The notes under the pieces: model-generated
Seen by the model: only the letters and a program-made list of their open reading frames with translations
Told to the model about the DNA's origin: nothing
Database searches by the model: none
Part shown: piece by piece, positions 9,238 through 18,277 of the stretch
Layout of the letters: each line of letters begins with the position of its first letter
Numbering within the stretch: the stretch's first letter is position 1
Assembly: GCA_002361735.1 (NCBI GenBank)
Contig: DETS01000103.1
Span: 4,505-68,504 of the forward strand
Direction: 5' to 3'
Source of the DNA: Lachnospiraceae bacterium UBA3282
GTDB taxonomy: Bacteria; Bacillota; Clostridia; Lachnospirales; Lachnospiraceae
DNA length: 64,000 nt
Translations under genes and position numbers: made by a program

Positions 9238-10884
9238 ATGATTCGTATCAACCAGATGAAGATGCCTCCGGAACATAAGCAGGAGGATCTGATAAAGAAA
9301 GCAGCAAAAATTTTATGTATTTCTCCCCGGCAGATTGATGCGTTACAGATCATAAAGAAATCTGTTGATGCCAGGAAAAAACCAGATATCTATCTGGTTT
9401 ATACCGTGGATGTGAGTGTGGCAGATGAGGAGAAGGTGCTTTCCTCCTGTCATGGGAAACCGGGACAGATACAGGCCGTTGCTGTAAAAGAGTATCTGTT
9501 TCCGCCTTCGGGGAAGAAAAAGCTTAGGAACAGACCGATTATTGTGGGCACCGGGCCTGCGGGACTCTTCTGCGGTTATATGCTGGCGAAACACGGCTAT
9601 CGGCCCATACTTTTGGAACGAGGAAGAGAAGCTAAGATCCGTCTTGCAGATGTGGAACGCTTCTGGCAGGAAGGTGTTCTTGACCCGGATTCTAATGTCC
9701 AGTTTGGCGAAGGCGGTGCCGGCACTTTCTCCGACGGTAAGCTCAATACGCTGGTCAAAGATCCACGGGGCAGAAACCGGGAGGTCTTAAAGATTCTGGT
9801 AGAAGCAGGGGCACCGGAAGATATTCTCTATGAGGCAAAGCCTCATATCGGCACAGATATTCTGATCCGGGTAGTCACGAACCTGCGCAGACAGATTCTT
9901 GCCTGGGGCGGAGAAGTGCGTTTTCAGACCAAGGTTGTTGATTTACTGGTGGAACAAAATCGTGTCCTGGGTGTGGTGACACAAGAAGATGGCCGTCTGG
10001 AGAGTGATGTGGTGATCCTTGCCATCGGACACAGTGCCAGGGATACCTTTTCCATGCTGGCAAAGAGAGGGATTCCGATGGAAGCCAAAGCGTTTGCCGT
10101 GGGACTTCGCATAGAACATCCGAGAGAATTTATCGAGCAGATACAATACGGCAGAAAGGCAGAGAATCTGCCGGCCGCAACTTATAAGGTGACTGCCCGG
10201 ACGACGGACGGCAGAGGGGTATATTCTTTCTGTATGTGTCCTGGCGGTTATGTGGTCAACGCATCTTCGGAACCGGGCAGAATTGCCGTCAACGGTATGA
10301 GTTACCGGAAAAGAGACGGGGCAAATAGTAACAGTGCTGTCATTGTTACGGTAACGCCAGAGGATTACGGCGGTGCAGGCCCCCTTGCGGGGGTTGCCTT
10401 TCAACGCAGACTGGAGGAAAAGGCCTATGAGATTGGCGGAGGGGCCGTGCCCGCAGAACCATATGGAGCCTTTCGACAGGCTGTACTTTTGCATGAATCA
10501 GAACCGTTACCTGCTTCCGAAATCGCGGTACACTATCCGGAGTTTGCTCCCGCCGTCAAAGGCAGATGGTGCATGGCGGCAGTACACGATATCCTGCCCG
10601 CTCATCTGAACAAGTCTCTGGTAGAGGGAATAGACAGGATAGGGCAATCCATGAAGGGATTTGCCGATGCCAATGCCTTTGTATCGGGTATCGAGAGCAG
10701 GACTTCCTCCCCGGTAAGAATTTCCCGTGATGACAGGGGACAGTCGATGGTAGCGGGACTCTATCCTTGCGGAGAAGGTGCCGGTTATGCAGGCGGGATT
10801 ACCTCTGCTGCTATGGATGGTATCCTGATTGCAGAAAAAGTTGCTTCACTTTATCAAGCTATGATAGAATGTTTCCATAAATAG
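9238..10884 (+). CDS. FAD-dependent dehydrogenase (COG2509-type)
   Basis: A 548-residue flavoprotein. It has an N-terminal 95-residue domain of its own (RINQMKMPPEHKQEDLIKKA) found in this uncharacterised FAD-dependent dehydrogenase family, then an FAD motif GTGPAGLFCGYMLA near residues 103-116, the GEGGAGTFSDGKL segment, and the C-terminal ASPVRISRD-like and GEGAGYAGGI motifs. The substrate is not known. The enzyme type is common in Clostridia next to general metabolic genes. It lies in a compact run with the HI0933-type gene before it and proB 16 bp after it. Confidence 0.85.
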   Translation: MIRINQMKMPPEHKQEDLIKKAAKILCISPRQIDALQIIKKSVDARKKPDIYLVYTVDVSVADEEKVLSSCHGKPGQIQAVAVKEYLFPPSGKKKLRNRPIIVGTGPAGLFCGYMLAKHGYRPILLERGREAKIRLADVERFWQEGVLDPDSNVQFGEGGAGTFSDGKLNTLVKDPRGRNREVLKILVEAGAPEDILYEAKPHIGTDILIRVVTNLRRQILAWGGEVRFQTKVVDLLVEQNRVLGVVTQEDGRLESDVVILAIGHSARDTFSMLAKRGIPMEAKAFAVGLRIEHPREFIEQIQYGRKAENLPAATYKVTARTTDGRGVYSFCMCPGGYVVNASSEPGRIAVNGMSYRKRDGANSNSAVIVTVTPEDYGGAGPLAGVAFQRRLEEKAYEIGGGAVPAEPYGAFRQAVLLHESEPLPASEIAVHYPEFAPAVKGRWCMAAVHDILPAHLNKSLVEGIDRIGQSMKGFADANAFVSGIESRTSSPVRISRDDRGQSMVAGLYPCGEGAGYAGGITSAAMDGILIAEKVASLYQAMIECFHK

Positions 10885-10900
10885 AGAGAAAGGCAGTACA

Positions 10901-11761
10901 ATGACAGACAGAAGATTACATATGAAAGAAAAACAAAGAATTGTGGTAAAGATTGGTTCTTCTTCTCTGCAACATGAAGAGACGGGAGATCTGGACTATA
11001 CGAAACTGGACGTGTTAGTGCGGGAACTGTGCAACTTACGCAATCAGGGGAAGGACGTAGTACTTGTTACTTCCGGGGCCATTGCCGTAGGCAAAAAGGC
11101 GGTCATGCTGCCGGAGCATGAAAAGGATAATCCTATTGCCGTCAAACAGGCCTGTGCGGCTGTAGGACAAGCCCGGCTGATGATGATCTATCAAAAGATC
11201 TTTGCAGAATACAATCAGGTGGCGGCTCAGATTTTGATGACCAAAAACACCATTGTTGACAATCTGAACCGGTTTAATGCCCAGAATACTTTTGCGGAGT
11301 TGTTTAAATTAGGAGTCATTCCCATTGTAAACGAAAATGATACGGTGGCTACCTATGAGATTGAAATTGGCGATAACGATACTCTTTCTGCCATTGTGGC
11401 GTCTCTTGTGGATGCGGATATGCTGCTTCTTCTGTCAGATATTGACGGCCTCTACACAGATGATCCCAGGCGGAACCCTGATGTAACATACATTGAGGTG
11501 GTGGAAGAACTTACCGAAGAGCTGATGAATATGGGCAAAACGTCCACCGGGAGCAGTGCGGGTACCGGCGGCATGACTACCAAACTGCAAGCCGCTAAGA
11601 TTGCCAACAACATGGGGGTTGATATGGTCATCGCCAACAGTAAAGATATCAAAGTGATTCATCGGATTCTAAGCGGTCAGAATATCGGCACTTTATTTTT
11701 AGCCCACAAGGACGATACCTTTGATCTGCCCTTGTATGTACAACAGATGCATAAAAATTAG
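10901..11761 (+). CDS. proB: Glutamate 5-kinase
   Basis: Catalyses ATP-dependent phosphorylation of L-glutamate, the first committed step of proline synthesis, in the cytosol. The 286-residue protein is an amino-acid kinase domain with VVKIGSSSL at the N-terminus, the VTSGAIAVGK loop, NENDTVA, and GTGGMTTKLQAAKIA near the C-terminus. There is no C-terminal PUA domain, which is the short form often seen in Gram-positive bacteria. proA lies two genes downstream with a folate-enzyme gene in between, so this is a proline operon with an inserted gene. ATG 10901 has AGAAAGG upstream; ATG 10922 is an alternative. Confidence 0.95.
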   Translation: MTDRRLHMKEKQRIVVKIGSSSLQHEETGDLDYTKLDVLVRELCNLRNQGKDVVLVTSGAIAVGKKAVMLPEHEKDNPIAVKQACAAVGQARLMMIYQKIFAEYNQVAAQILMTKNTIVDNLNRFNAQNTFAELFKLGVIPIVNENDTVATYEIEIGDNDTLSAIVASLVDADMLLLLSDIDGLYTDDPRRNPDVTYIEVVEELTEELMNMGKTSTGSSAGTGGMTTKLQAAKIANNMGVDMVIANSKDIKVIHRILSGQNIGTLFLAHKDDTFDLPLYVQQMHKN

Positions 11762-11794
11762 CGGCACAGTTATGGCACGCGGGAAGGCATTTTC

Positions 11795-12607
11795 ATGACA
11801 GTAGAACAGTTGACGGCACGAATCAATGAACTTTATCATAAATCCCAGACAGCAGGGTTATCTGAGGCCGAAAAAGAAGAGCAGCACAAGCTGCGGCAGG
11901 CCTATGTTGCCAATATCCGTGCAAATCTAAAAGGCCAGCTTGATCATATTTCGATTGTGGAAAAGGACGGTACCATTACAAACCTGGGAAAGAAGAACCG
12001 GGAGGAAAAGAAATCCAAGGCGGCGGTCCGGACGAAAGTTCTGCGCAGGCGGGATGCCCTGACAGAACAGGAAAGAAAGTGCTGTAGCCAGGAGATCCTA
12101 GGGCATTTCACATCCCTGCCCTGTTATCGAGAGGCGGATGCGCTGCTCGCCTATGCCAGCTATCGCAGTGAGGTTGAGACTTACGCATTGATGGAACAGG
12201 CCTTCTCAGATAATAAGTTGGTTTTTGTGCCAAGAGTGGAGGGACAGGATATGGAGTTTTATCAGATTACGGAGTTATCCTGTCTGCATAAGGGTTATCG
12301 GAATATCCCGGAACCGGAGGCAGAAGAAGGCAAATCCTATTCCGCTTATTTAGCACGGACAAAAGCGCCGCAGCATATTTTGTTGTGTATGCCGGGAGCA
12401 GCTTTTGATCTGGCCAGACACAGAATCGGCTATGGCGGAGGCTTCTATGACCGCTATTTACGAAAACTTTTCCTTGCCGGAAAGCCGATACAGCCGGTAC
12501 TTACCACCGTGGCTCTGGCTTATAGCTGTCAGGTATTGGAGGAAATTCCCTGGGAATCTCATGACGTGATTCCGGATATCCTGCTCACGGAACATGGCCG
12601 TATATAA
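11795..12607 (+). CDS. DUF896 / 5-formyltetrahydrofolate cyclo-ligase fusion
   Basis: A 270-residue protein with two parts. Residues 1-65 match the small DUF896 (YnzC-like) family: INELYHKSQTAGLSEAEKEEQ, then LRQAYVANIRANLKGQLD and a LGKK end, normally a free-standing protein of 60-80 residues with unknown function. Residues about 70-270 are a 5-formyltetrahydrofolate cyclo-ligase, which uses ATP to turn 5-formyl-THF into 5,10-methenyl-THF; the substrate and Mg-ATP motif RIGYGGGFYDRYL is near residues 210-222. One uninterrupted frame covers both, so this is a true fusion as read here. It lies between proB and proA and is likely co-expressed with them. Confidence 0.88.
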   Translation: MTVEQLTARINELYHKSQTAGLSEAEKEEQHKLRQAYVANIRANLKGQLDHISIVEKDGTITNLGKKNREEKKSKAAVRTKVLRRRDALTEQERKCCSQEILGHFTSLPCYREADALLAYASYRSEVETYALMEQAFSDNKLVFVPRVEGQDMEFYQITELSCLHKGYRNIPEPEAEEGKSYSAYLARTKAPQHILLCMPGAAFDLARHRIGYGGGFYDRYLRKLFLAGKPIQPVLTTVALAYSCQVLEEIPWESHDVIPDILLTEHGRI

Positions 12608-12687
12608 ACGTTTTTTCAAGGCAACCGCAGATTAGAAAAACTGCCCAAAATACAGGCCGGTTATCTGCCGGCAGAACGGAGCCCATT

Positions 12688-13941
12688 ATGATCAAAGAAT
12701 ATCTGGATACACTCGGCCGTCAGGCTGTCACTGCCAGGCAGACGCTGCAAAATCTTTCCACGGCAGAGAAAAATCATGCTTTAAAACAAACTGCTTTTGC
12801 ACTTAGGAAAGAACAGGACAAACTGCTTGCCGCAAATGAGAAGGACTATCACATTGCAAAACAGGCCGGTATGGCGGAGGGACTTCTGGACCGTTTGAAA
12901 CTGACGCCGGAGCGGATTTCCTCCATGGCGGAAGGACTCTTACAGATTACCGAATTACCGGATCCTATAGGGGAAATTATGGAAAGTTTTGACCGTCCGA
13001 ACGGTCTTCATATTTGTAAAGTACGAGTACCCATGGGAGTAATAGGCATTATTTATGAGGCTCGCCCCAATGTGACGGCAGACGCTTTTGGTCTTTGTTT
13101 TAAGACCGGCAATGCGGTAATCCTCAAAGGCGGTAAGGATGCCTTTTATTCCAATCAGGCAGTCACACAAGTCATAAAAAGCGCGCTTAAGGAGGAACAT
13201 ATTCCGGAACATGCCATTCAACTGATAGAAAACAATGACAGAGACGTGACTACGGCCTTCATGCGTCTTAAGGAGTATGTGGATGTGCTGATCCCCAGAG
13301 GCGGCGCGGGACTGATTCGTTCCGTGGTGGAAAACAGTACTGTTCCGGTGATTGAGACCGGTACCGGTAACTGCCATATCTATATTGACGAAGAGGCTGA
13401 TCTGGAAAAGGCAATTCCCATCATTCTCAATGCCAAAACACAGCGGATCGGTGTCTGTAATGCCTGTGAATCCCTGTTAGTACATCAGAAGATTGCGGAC
13501 AAAATACTGCCTGCTCTGGGCAGGACATTACAAGAAAAGCAGGTGGAAATCCGCGGCGATCAGACGGTACTTTTGCAGATTCCCGAAGCCCGCCCTGCCA
13601 CGGAAGAAGATTATGGAAAAGAGTATCTGGATCTGATTATTTCTGTTAAGACAGTGTCCTCTGTGGAGGAAGCGATTGCCCATATTAATCAGTATAATAC
13701 GGGACATTCCGATGCCATCCTTACGGAAAATAAGGAGCATGCGGATAAGTTTCTGCGGGAAGTGGATTCCGCTTGTGTGTATGTGAACGCTTCCACACGC
13801 TTTACGGATGGGTTTGAATTTGGATTTGGCGCGGAGATCGGCATCAGTACGCAGAAGCTGCATGCCCGCGGGCCTATGGGTCTTCGGGAACTGACCACCT
13901 ATAAGTATCAGATTACCGGAGACGGCCAGATAAGAAGCTAA
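12688..13941 (+). CDS. proA: Glutamate-5-semialdehyde dehydrogenase
   Basis: Reduces glutamyl-5-phosphate with NADPH to glutamate-5-semialdehyde, the second step of proline synthesis. The 417-residue protein is full length for the aldehyde dehydrogenase-like ProA family, with PMGVIGIIYEARPNVTADA, the VIETGTGNCHIY segment, the catalytic cysteine in QRIGVCNACESLL near residue 255, and the C-terminal TSKLHARGPMGLRELTTYKY-type ending (here STQKLHARGPMGLRELTTYK). It follows the proB/5-FCL pair after an 80-bp gap that contains a short GC hairpin (CCGG...CCGG) too weak to call a terminator. Confidence 0.96.
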   Translation: MIKEYLDTLGRQAVTARQTLQNLSTAEKNHALKQTAFALRKEQDKLLAANEKDYHIAKQAGMAEGLLDRLKLTPERISSMAEGLLQITELPDPIGEIMESFDRPNGLHICKVRVPMGVIGIIYEARPNVTADAFGLCFKTGNAVILKGGKDAFYSNQAVTQVIKSALKEEHIPEHAIQLIENNDRDVTTAFMRLKEYVDVLIPRGGAGLIRSVVENSTVPVIETGTGNCHIYIDEEADLEKAIPIILNAKTQRIGVCNACESLLVHQKIADKILPALGRTLQEKQVEIRGDQTVLLQIPEARPATEEDYGKEYLDLIISVKTVSSVEEAIAHINQYNTGHSDAILTENKEHADKFLREVDSACVYVNASTRFTDGFEFGFGAEIGISTQKLHARGPMGLRELTTYKYQITGDGQIRS

Positions 13942-14009
13942 AATTCTCTTTTAAGGAAAATAGCACGAAAAATTACAACTTTTTTTGGTAATGTTTTACT
14001 CTCCATTCT

Positions 14010-14050
14010 TAGAGGTATTGCTTCTTTTCCCGATAATTATATGATATAAT
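14010..14050 (+). promoter_or_regulatory. Candidate sigma-28 promoter (plus TATAAT) for the chemotaxis receptor
   Basis: TAGAGGTA (14010-14017), 11 bases, then CCCGATAA (14029-14036) resembles the flagellar sigma-28/sigma-D consensus TAAAGTTT-N11-GCCGATAA. A sigma-A type TATAAT at 14045-14050 overlaps downstream but has no good -35 at 17 bp. The chemotaxis gene begins at 14143, and such genes often belong to the sigma-28 regulon. Confidence 0.45.
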
Positions 14051-14142
14051 ATAACTTGTATTTATATGGGGGAAGGAGTCATTTCTCCTTTAATGATTAG
14101 GTATAGGACAATATAAATACATAGAAAACGGGAGAAGAAAGT

Positions 14143-15858
14143 ATGAAGGACAAAAAAAGGTTAGGTGTTATGGCGCAACTGGTGATGTTGTGCGCAATTC
14201 CGATGATAATTATGGTAATCGTGGTTACCTTCTATTCCATCGGAAGAATGAGGGATCTGGTAGAGGATTCCACTATGGAGGGCCTGCGGGATCTGTGTCA
14301 GAGTGTCTATGCAGCCTATGATGCCATTGATACGGGGGATTATTGGCAAAACGGTGATATGCTGTATAAAGGTAAGTATTGCGTGACAGAGCATGAGGAA
14401 ATCATCGACAGCTTTGTGGAAGGATCTAATACGGATGTTACCATTTTTTACGGGGACACCAGACGTGCCACCTCTTTGCGGGACAAGTCCACGGGAGAAC
14501 GGATCTTGGGAACCAAAGCCTCTGACAGTGTCATTGCCGCCGTCCTTGAGGGTGGAAAGACCTATGAGACCAGCGATGTGATCATCAACGGGGAACAGTA
14601 TTATGCCTTTTATATGCCGGCATTTGATTCAGGGGGAAGATGTGTGGGCATGGTATTTGCCGGTCAGCCAGCCACAGAAGCTCTTGCCGAAATCAATAAA
14701 AGCACCCTGATGATTCTGGGAATGGCCGCATTGATTTTAGCGGTTGCCCTGGTTGTATGTATCCGTATTGCAAGAGCTCTGGCGAAAGTAATCGTACAGT
14801 CTGAGAATATCTTGTCATCCCTGGCAGAAGGAAATCTGGATCTGAAAGTCAGCGACAGGCTGTTAAAGAGAAAAGATGAACTTGGCATTATGGGACGCGC
14901 TGTTCAATCCCTTCTTGATAAATTACAGGAGATTATCGGCAGTATCAAGCAGAATACCAACACGCTGATGGTAAAAGGCGATACCCTGGAATCCATGGCG
15001 GCTCAGTCATCTACCACGGCGGATGAGATCAGCACCGCAGTGGAGGATATTTCCAAAGGTGCCGTATCCATGGCAGAGGATATTGAGGCTGCAACGCTGC
15101 AGGTCAATAATATGGGAATTTTGATTGAGAAGATTGTAGACAGTGTTCAGGAACTGGATCATCTGTCCGGGCAGATGCATCAGGCGGATACGGAATCCGA
15201 GAGAATTATCCATGAATTAAGCGAATCCAACGACAAGACCACAGAGGCGATCAAGAAAATAGAGGTATCTGTTCATACCACCAATGAATCTGTCACAAGG
15301 ATTCAGGAAGCTGTCAATCTGATAGCCTCCATAGCCAGTGAAACAAGTCTGCTTGCTTTAAATGCAAGCATTGAGGCTGCCAGGGCCGGAGAAGCGGGGC
15401 GTGGTTTTTCCGTGGTAGCGACCCAGATTTCCAAATTGTCTGAGGATTCCGCACAGTCTACCAAGACCATTGAGGATATTATCCGTCAGTTAACCCTGGA
15501 TTCCGAAGCGTCTGTCAAAGTTATGAATGAAGTAAACGAGATCATTGCTGAACAACAGCGCAAATTGGATCAGACCAAAGAGAAATTCAGCGACGTAAGC
15601 AGCGGAATCGACGATTCCATGAAAGAATCCCGTTTGATTCATGACCAGGCAGGAGAATGTGATTCTGAAAGAGGAAAGGTAGTGGATGTGATTCAGAGTC
15701 TGTCTGCAGTATCTGAGGAGAACGCCGCTTCCACAGAAGAGACCACGGCTTCCATGCAGGAACTTAACGCAACCATTAATCTGCTCGCGGAGGCTGCCAA
15801 GGAACTGAAAGAAATGGCAGAAAATCTGGAAGAAGAAGTTGCCTTCTTTAAACTGTAA
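14143..15858 (+). CDS. Methyl-accepting chemotaxis protein
   Basis: A 571-residue transmembrane chemoreceptor: helix 1 at about residues 10-30, an extracytoplasmic cache-like sensing domain (about 35-180, containing a [22 protein letters not shown] stretch typical of sCache domains), helix 2 at about 185-207, a HAMP linker, and a long cytosolic coiled-coil signalling domain. The hairpin tip that docks CheA/CheW, with [16 protein letters not shown], lies near residues 408-425. No C-terminal CheR-binding pentapeptide is seen. It is a monocistronic gene with its own promoter candidate and a terminator directly behind. The ligand cannot be predicted. Confidence 0.93.
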   Translation: MKDKKRLGVMAQLVMLCAIPMIIMVIVVTFYSIGRMRDLVEDSTMEGLRDLCQSVYAAYDAIDTGDYWQNGDMLYKGKYCVTEHEEIIDSFVEGSNTDVTIFYGDTRRATSLRDKSTGERILGTKASDSVIAAVLEGGKTYETSDVIINGEQYYAFYMPAFDSGGRCVGMVFAGQPATEALAEINKSTLMILGMAALILAVALVVCIRIARALAKVIVQSENILSSLAEGNLDLKVSDRLLKRKDELGIMGRAVQSLLDKLQEIIGSIKQNTNTLMVKGDTLESMAAQSSTTADEISTAVEDISKGAVSMAEDIEAATLQVNNMGILIEKIVDSVQELDHLSGQMHQADTESERIIHELSESNDKTTEAIKKIEVSVHTTNESVTRIQEAVNLIASIASETSLLALNASIEAARAGEAGRGFSVVATQISKLSEDSAQSTKTIEDIIRQLTLDSEASVKVMNEVNEIIAEQQRKLDQTKEKFSDVSSGIDDSMKESRLIHDQAGECDSERGKVVDVIQSLSAVSEENAASTEETTASMQELNATINLLAEAAKELKEMAENLEEEVAFFKL

Positions 15859-15892
15859 TAGTTATATTATCCATTGAAAATGGGAGACTTGG

Positions 15893-15920
15893 AGGAGCCT
15901 GTGTTGTGGCTCCTCTTTTT
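15893..15920 (+). terminator. Rho-independent terminator after the chemoreceptor gene
   Basis: AGGAGCC (15893-15899), an 8-base loop, and GGCTCCT (15908-15914) pair perfectly and are followed by CTTTTT. Confidence 0.85.
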
Positions 15921-15971
15921 CATGCTATAGGAAATTCCTCCGCTTATCCGAGTTCGCGGAGCGAATCTCGC

Positions 15972-16002
15972 AAAGTTAATTTGCGGAGCAAATTTACTTT
16001 TA
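15972..16002 (+). repeat. Palindromic repeat in the aspS leader (repeat copy 2)
   Basis: AAAGT-T-AATTTGC (15972-15984), loop GGA, and GCAAATT-T-ACTTT (15988-16000) form a near-perfect hairpin of 12 pairs with one T/T mismatch. The right half plus flanking bases (15983-16002) repeats the segment at 1215-1234 with two changes. The hairpin lies where the specifier-bearing stem I of a T-box leader would be expected. Confidence 0.55.
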
Positions 16003-16003
16003 G

Positions 16004-16075
16004 CCAATGCGGGTGGTACCGCGGATACAGCATATCCGTCCCGGAATACAGACAATGTATTCCGGGATTTTTTGT
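16004..16075 (+). promoter_or_regulatory. T-box antiterminator/terminator of the aspS leader
   Basis: The hallmark T-box sequence GGGTGGTACCGCGG is at 16011-16024, followed by an antiterminator arrangement (GGATA/TATCC inner stem, GGG/CCC outer pairing, ending in CGTCCCGG) and an overlapping terminator. T-box leaders bind uncharged tRNA and switch on the downstream aminoacyl-tRNA synthetase gene; here that is aspS. Only about 85 bases separate the previous terminator from the T-box motif, too little for a usual stem I, and I cannot find a specifier codon. Confidence 0.85.
16040..16074 (+). terminator. T-box regulated terminator before aspS
   Basis: CCCGGAATACA (16040-16050), loop GACAA, TGTATTCCGGG (16056-16066) gives 11 perfect pairs followed by ATTTTTTG. 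Its 5' arm overlaps the 3' strand of the T-box antiterminator, as expected for mutually exclusive folding. Confidence 0.88.
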
Positions 16076-16131
16076 GTTCCGGAATACAGGATATTATCTT
16101 AAGGAACTTTCTACAGGGGAGGGAGATTATT

Positions 16132-17883
16132 ATGACAATAGGAAACATTTACAGAGACGTCACATTACAGGAAATCGGTGAGGACGATATCGGGAAAGAA
16201 CTGCGGGTAGCAGGCTGGGTGGAGAATATCAGGGATCATGGCGGGGTCTCTTTTGTGGATCTGCGGGATATGTATGGTGTGCTGCAGGTGGTTATGCGGG
16301 ATACGTCCCTGCTGGACGGTCTTGCCAAGGAGATGAGCGTTTCTATCGAAGGAATGATTGAGAAGCGGGATGAGGAGACCTACAATCCCCGGATTCCCAC
16401 CGGCACGATTGAGCTGGAGGCTCATAAGGTGGAGGTGCTTGGCAAAGTATACAGACAGCTTCCCTTTGAGATTATGACATCCAAGGAGATCAGAGAGGAC
16501 GTGCGGTTGAAATACCGTTATCTGGATTTGCGTAACCAGAAGGTGAAAGACAATATTATTTTCCGTTCCCAGGTGATTGCCTATCTGCGTCAGAAAATGA
16601 CAGAGATGGGATTTTTGGAGATCCAGACGCCGATTCTGTGTGCATCGTCGCCGGAGGGGGCCAGAGATTATATTGTGCCTTCCCGCAAATACAAAGGTAA
16701 ATTTTATGCGCTTCCCCAGGCGCCGCAGCAGTATAAACAGCTTCTGATGGTGTCGGGATTTGATAAGTATTTTCAGATTGCACCCTGTTTCCGGGATGAG
16801 GATGCCAGGGCGGACCGGTCGCCGGGAGAGTTTTATCAGTTGGATTTTGAGATGAGTTTTGCCACCCAGGAAGATGTGTTCCGGGTAGGAGAGGAAGTGC
16901 TCACGGCTGCTTTTGAAAGGTTTGCACCGGAAGGATTCACAGTGACGAAGGCACCTTATCCGGTTATCAGCTATCAGCAGGCAATGCTTTCCTTTGGCAC
17001 TGACAAACCGGATCTGCGCAACCCGCTTCGCATTATTGATCTGACAGAGTTTTTCCAGGCGTGTACCTTCAAGCCTTTTCAGGGAAGAACAGTGCGCGCC
17101 ATCAAAGTACATGCGGAAATGTCCAAGGGATTTCATGAAAAGCTTTTGAAATTTGCTACGGATATGGGTATGGGCGGCCTGGGATATTTGGAAGTTGACG
17201 GGGATATGAGCTATAAAGGCCCCATTGATAAGTTTATCCCGGAGGAGAAAAAGAAAGAACTGGCGGGATTGGCAGATCTTGCAGTGGGAGATACGATTTT
17301 CTTTATCGCAGATAAGGAGGAGCGGGCGGCTTACTATGCGGGGCAGCTGCGCACGGAGCTGGGAGAGAAGCTGGATCTTTTAGAGAAAAACGCGTACCGT
17401 TTCTGCTATATCAACGATTTCCCGATGTTTGAGCTCGATCCGGAGACCAAGCAGGTCGGCTTCACGCACAATCCTTTTTCCATGCCGCAGGGAGGACTGG
17501 AAGCACTTACCACCAAGGATCCGCTGGAGGTGCTTGCCTATCAGTACGATATTGTCTGCAACGGCGTGGAGCTGTCCTCGGGCGCGGTGCGTAATCACGA
17601 TATGGAGATCATGGAAAAGGCGTTTGCCATTGCGGGTTACGATGAGGACACTTTGAAGACGAAATTCGGCGCGTTGTACAATGCCTTCCAGTTCGGTGCG
17701 CCGCCGCATGCAGGTATGGCGCCGGGCGTGGACCGCATGATCATGCTGCTTCGGGGCGAGGAAAATATCAGGGAGGTCATCGCCTTCCCCATGAGCGGTT
17801 CCGGGCAGGATCTGATGTGCGGCGCACCGGGGGATGTGACCGAGCAGCAGCTTAGGGAAGTGCATATTAAAGTTAGGGCGTAA
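16132..17883 (+). CDS. aspS: Aspartyl-tRNA synthetase
   Basis: A class II synthetase that charges tRNA with aspartate. The 583-residue length and the order of parts (OB-fold anticodon domain residues 10-105, catalytic domain from about 140, GAD insertion about 290-420, class II motif 3 region GMAPGVDRMIMLLRG near 530) are those of the bacterial type. The start at 16132 follows GGGGAGGG; an upstream in-frame TTG is inside the leader and is ignored. Because gatCAB follows directly, the enzyme may also mischarge tRNA-Asn for transamidation, which is common in bacteria lacking AsnS; this is inference. Confidence 0.97.
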   Translation: MTIGNIYRDVTLQEIGEDDIGKELRVAGWVENIRDHGGVSFVDLRDMYGVLQVVMRDTSLLDGLAKEMSVSIEGMIEKRDEETYNPRIPTGTIELEAHKVEVLGKVYRQLPFEIMTSKEIREDVRLKYRYLDLRNQKVKDNIIFRSQVIAYLRQKMTEMGFLEIQTPILCASSPEGARDYIVPSRKYKGKFYALPQAPQQYKQLLMVSGFDKYFQIAPCFRDEDARADRSPGEFYQLDFEMSFATQEDVFRVGEEVLTAAFERFAPEGFTVTKAPYPVISYQQAMLSFGTDKPDLRNPLRIIDLTEFFQACTFKPFQGRTVRAIKVHAEMSKGFHEKLLKFATDMGMGGLGYLEVDGDMSYKGPIDKFIPEEKKKELAGLADLAVGDTIFFIADKEERAAYYAGQLRTELGEKLDLLEKNAYRFCYINDFPMFELDPETKQVGFTHNPFSMPQGGLEALTTKDPLEVLAYQYDIVCNGVELSSGAVRNHDMEIMEKAFAIAGYDEDTLKTKFGALYNAFQFGAPPHAGMAPGVDRMIMLLRGEENIREVIAFPMSGSGQDLMCGAPGDVTEQQLREVHIKVRA

Positions 17884-17904
17884 TATTTAGGAGAGGAAAA
17901 AAGG

Positions 17905-18195
17905 ATGGCTAACATGATAACGGACGAGACAATAGAATATGTAGGCATTCTTGCGAAGCTCGAGTTATCCGACGCGGAGAAGGAGCAGGCGAAGGCGGAT
18001 ATGGGCAGGATGCTCGATTATATCGATAAGCTGGGCGAACTGGATACGGACGGCGTGGAACCGATGTCCCATGTGTTTTCCGCGGAAAATGTTTTTCGCG
18101 AGGATGTGGTGACGAATGGGGATGAGAGGGAGCGTTTGCTGTCGAATGCGCCGCAGGAGAAGGAAGGGATGTTTGTGGTGCCGCCGACGTTTTAG
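17905..18195 (+). CDS. gatC: Asp-tRNA(Asn)/Glu-tRNA(Gln) amidotransferase subunit C
   Basis: The small 96-residue GatC subunit, which wraps around the GatA-GatB interface and stabilises the amidotransferase. It shows the family pattern: [20 protein letters not shown] at the N-terminus, [26 protein letters not shown] in the middle, and a PPTF terminus. It starts 21 bp after aspS behind AGGAGAGG, and gatA follows after about 80 bp. Confidence 0.94.
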   Translation: MANMITDETIEYVGILAKLELSDAEKEQAKADMGRMLDYIDKLGELDTDGVEPMSHVFSAENVFREDVVTNGDERERLLSNAPQEKEGMFVVPPTF

Positions 18196-18277
18196 GGTAT
18201 GAGTTTGGGCAGACTGCAGATTTGGAAAGCTGAGAACGGCGTCACACAAATTGAGAATTAGGAAAGGAAATCAAGAC

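Noticed and set aside
16165..17136. Open frame of 323 codons on the minus strand across aspS
   Set aside because: It lies entirely opposite a certain gene, has no ribosome binding site and no recognisable protein motif; it is a shadow of the aspS reading frame.
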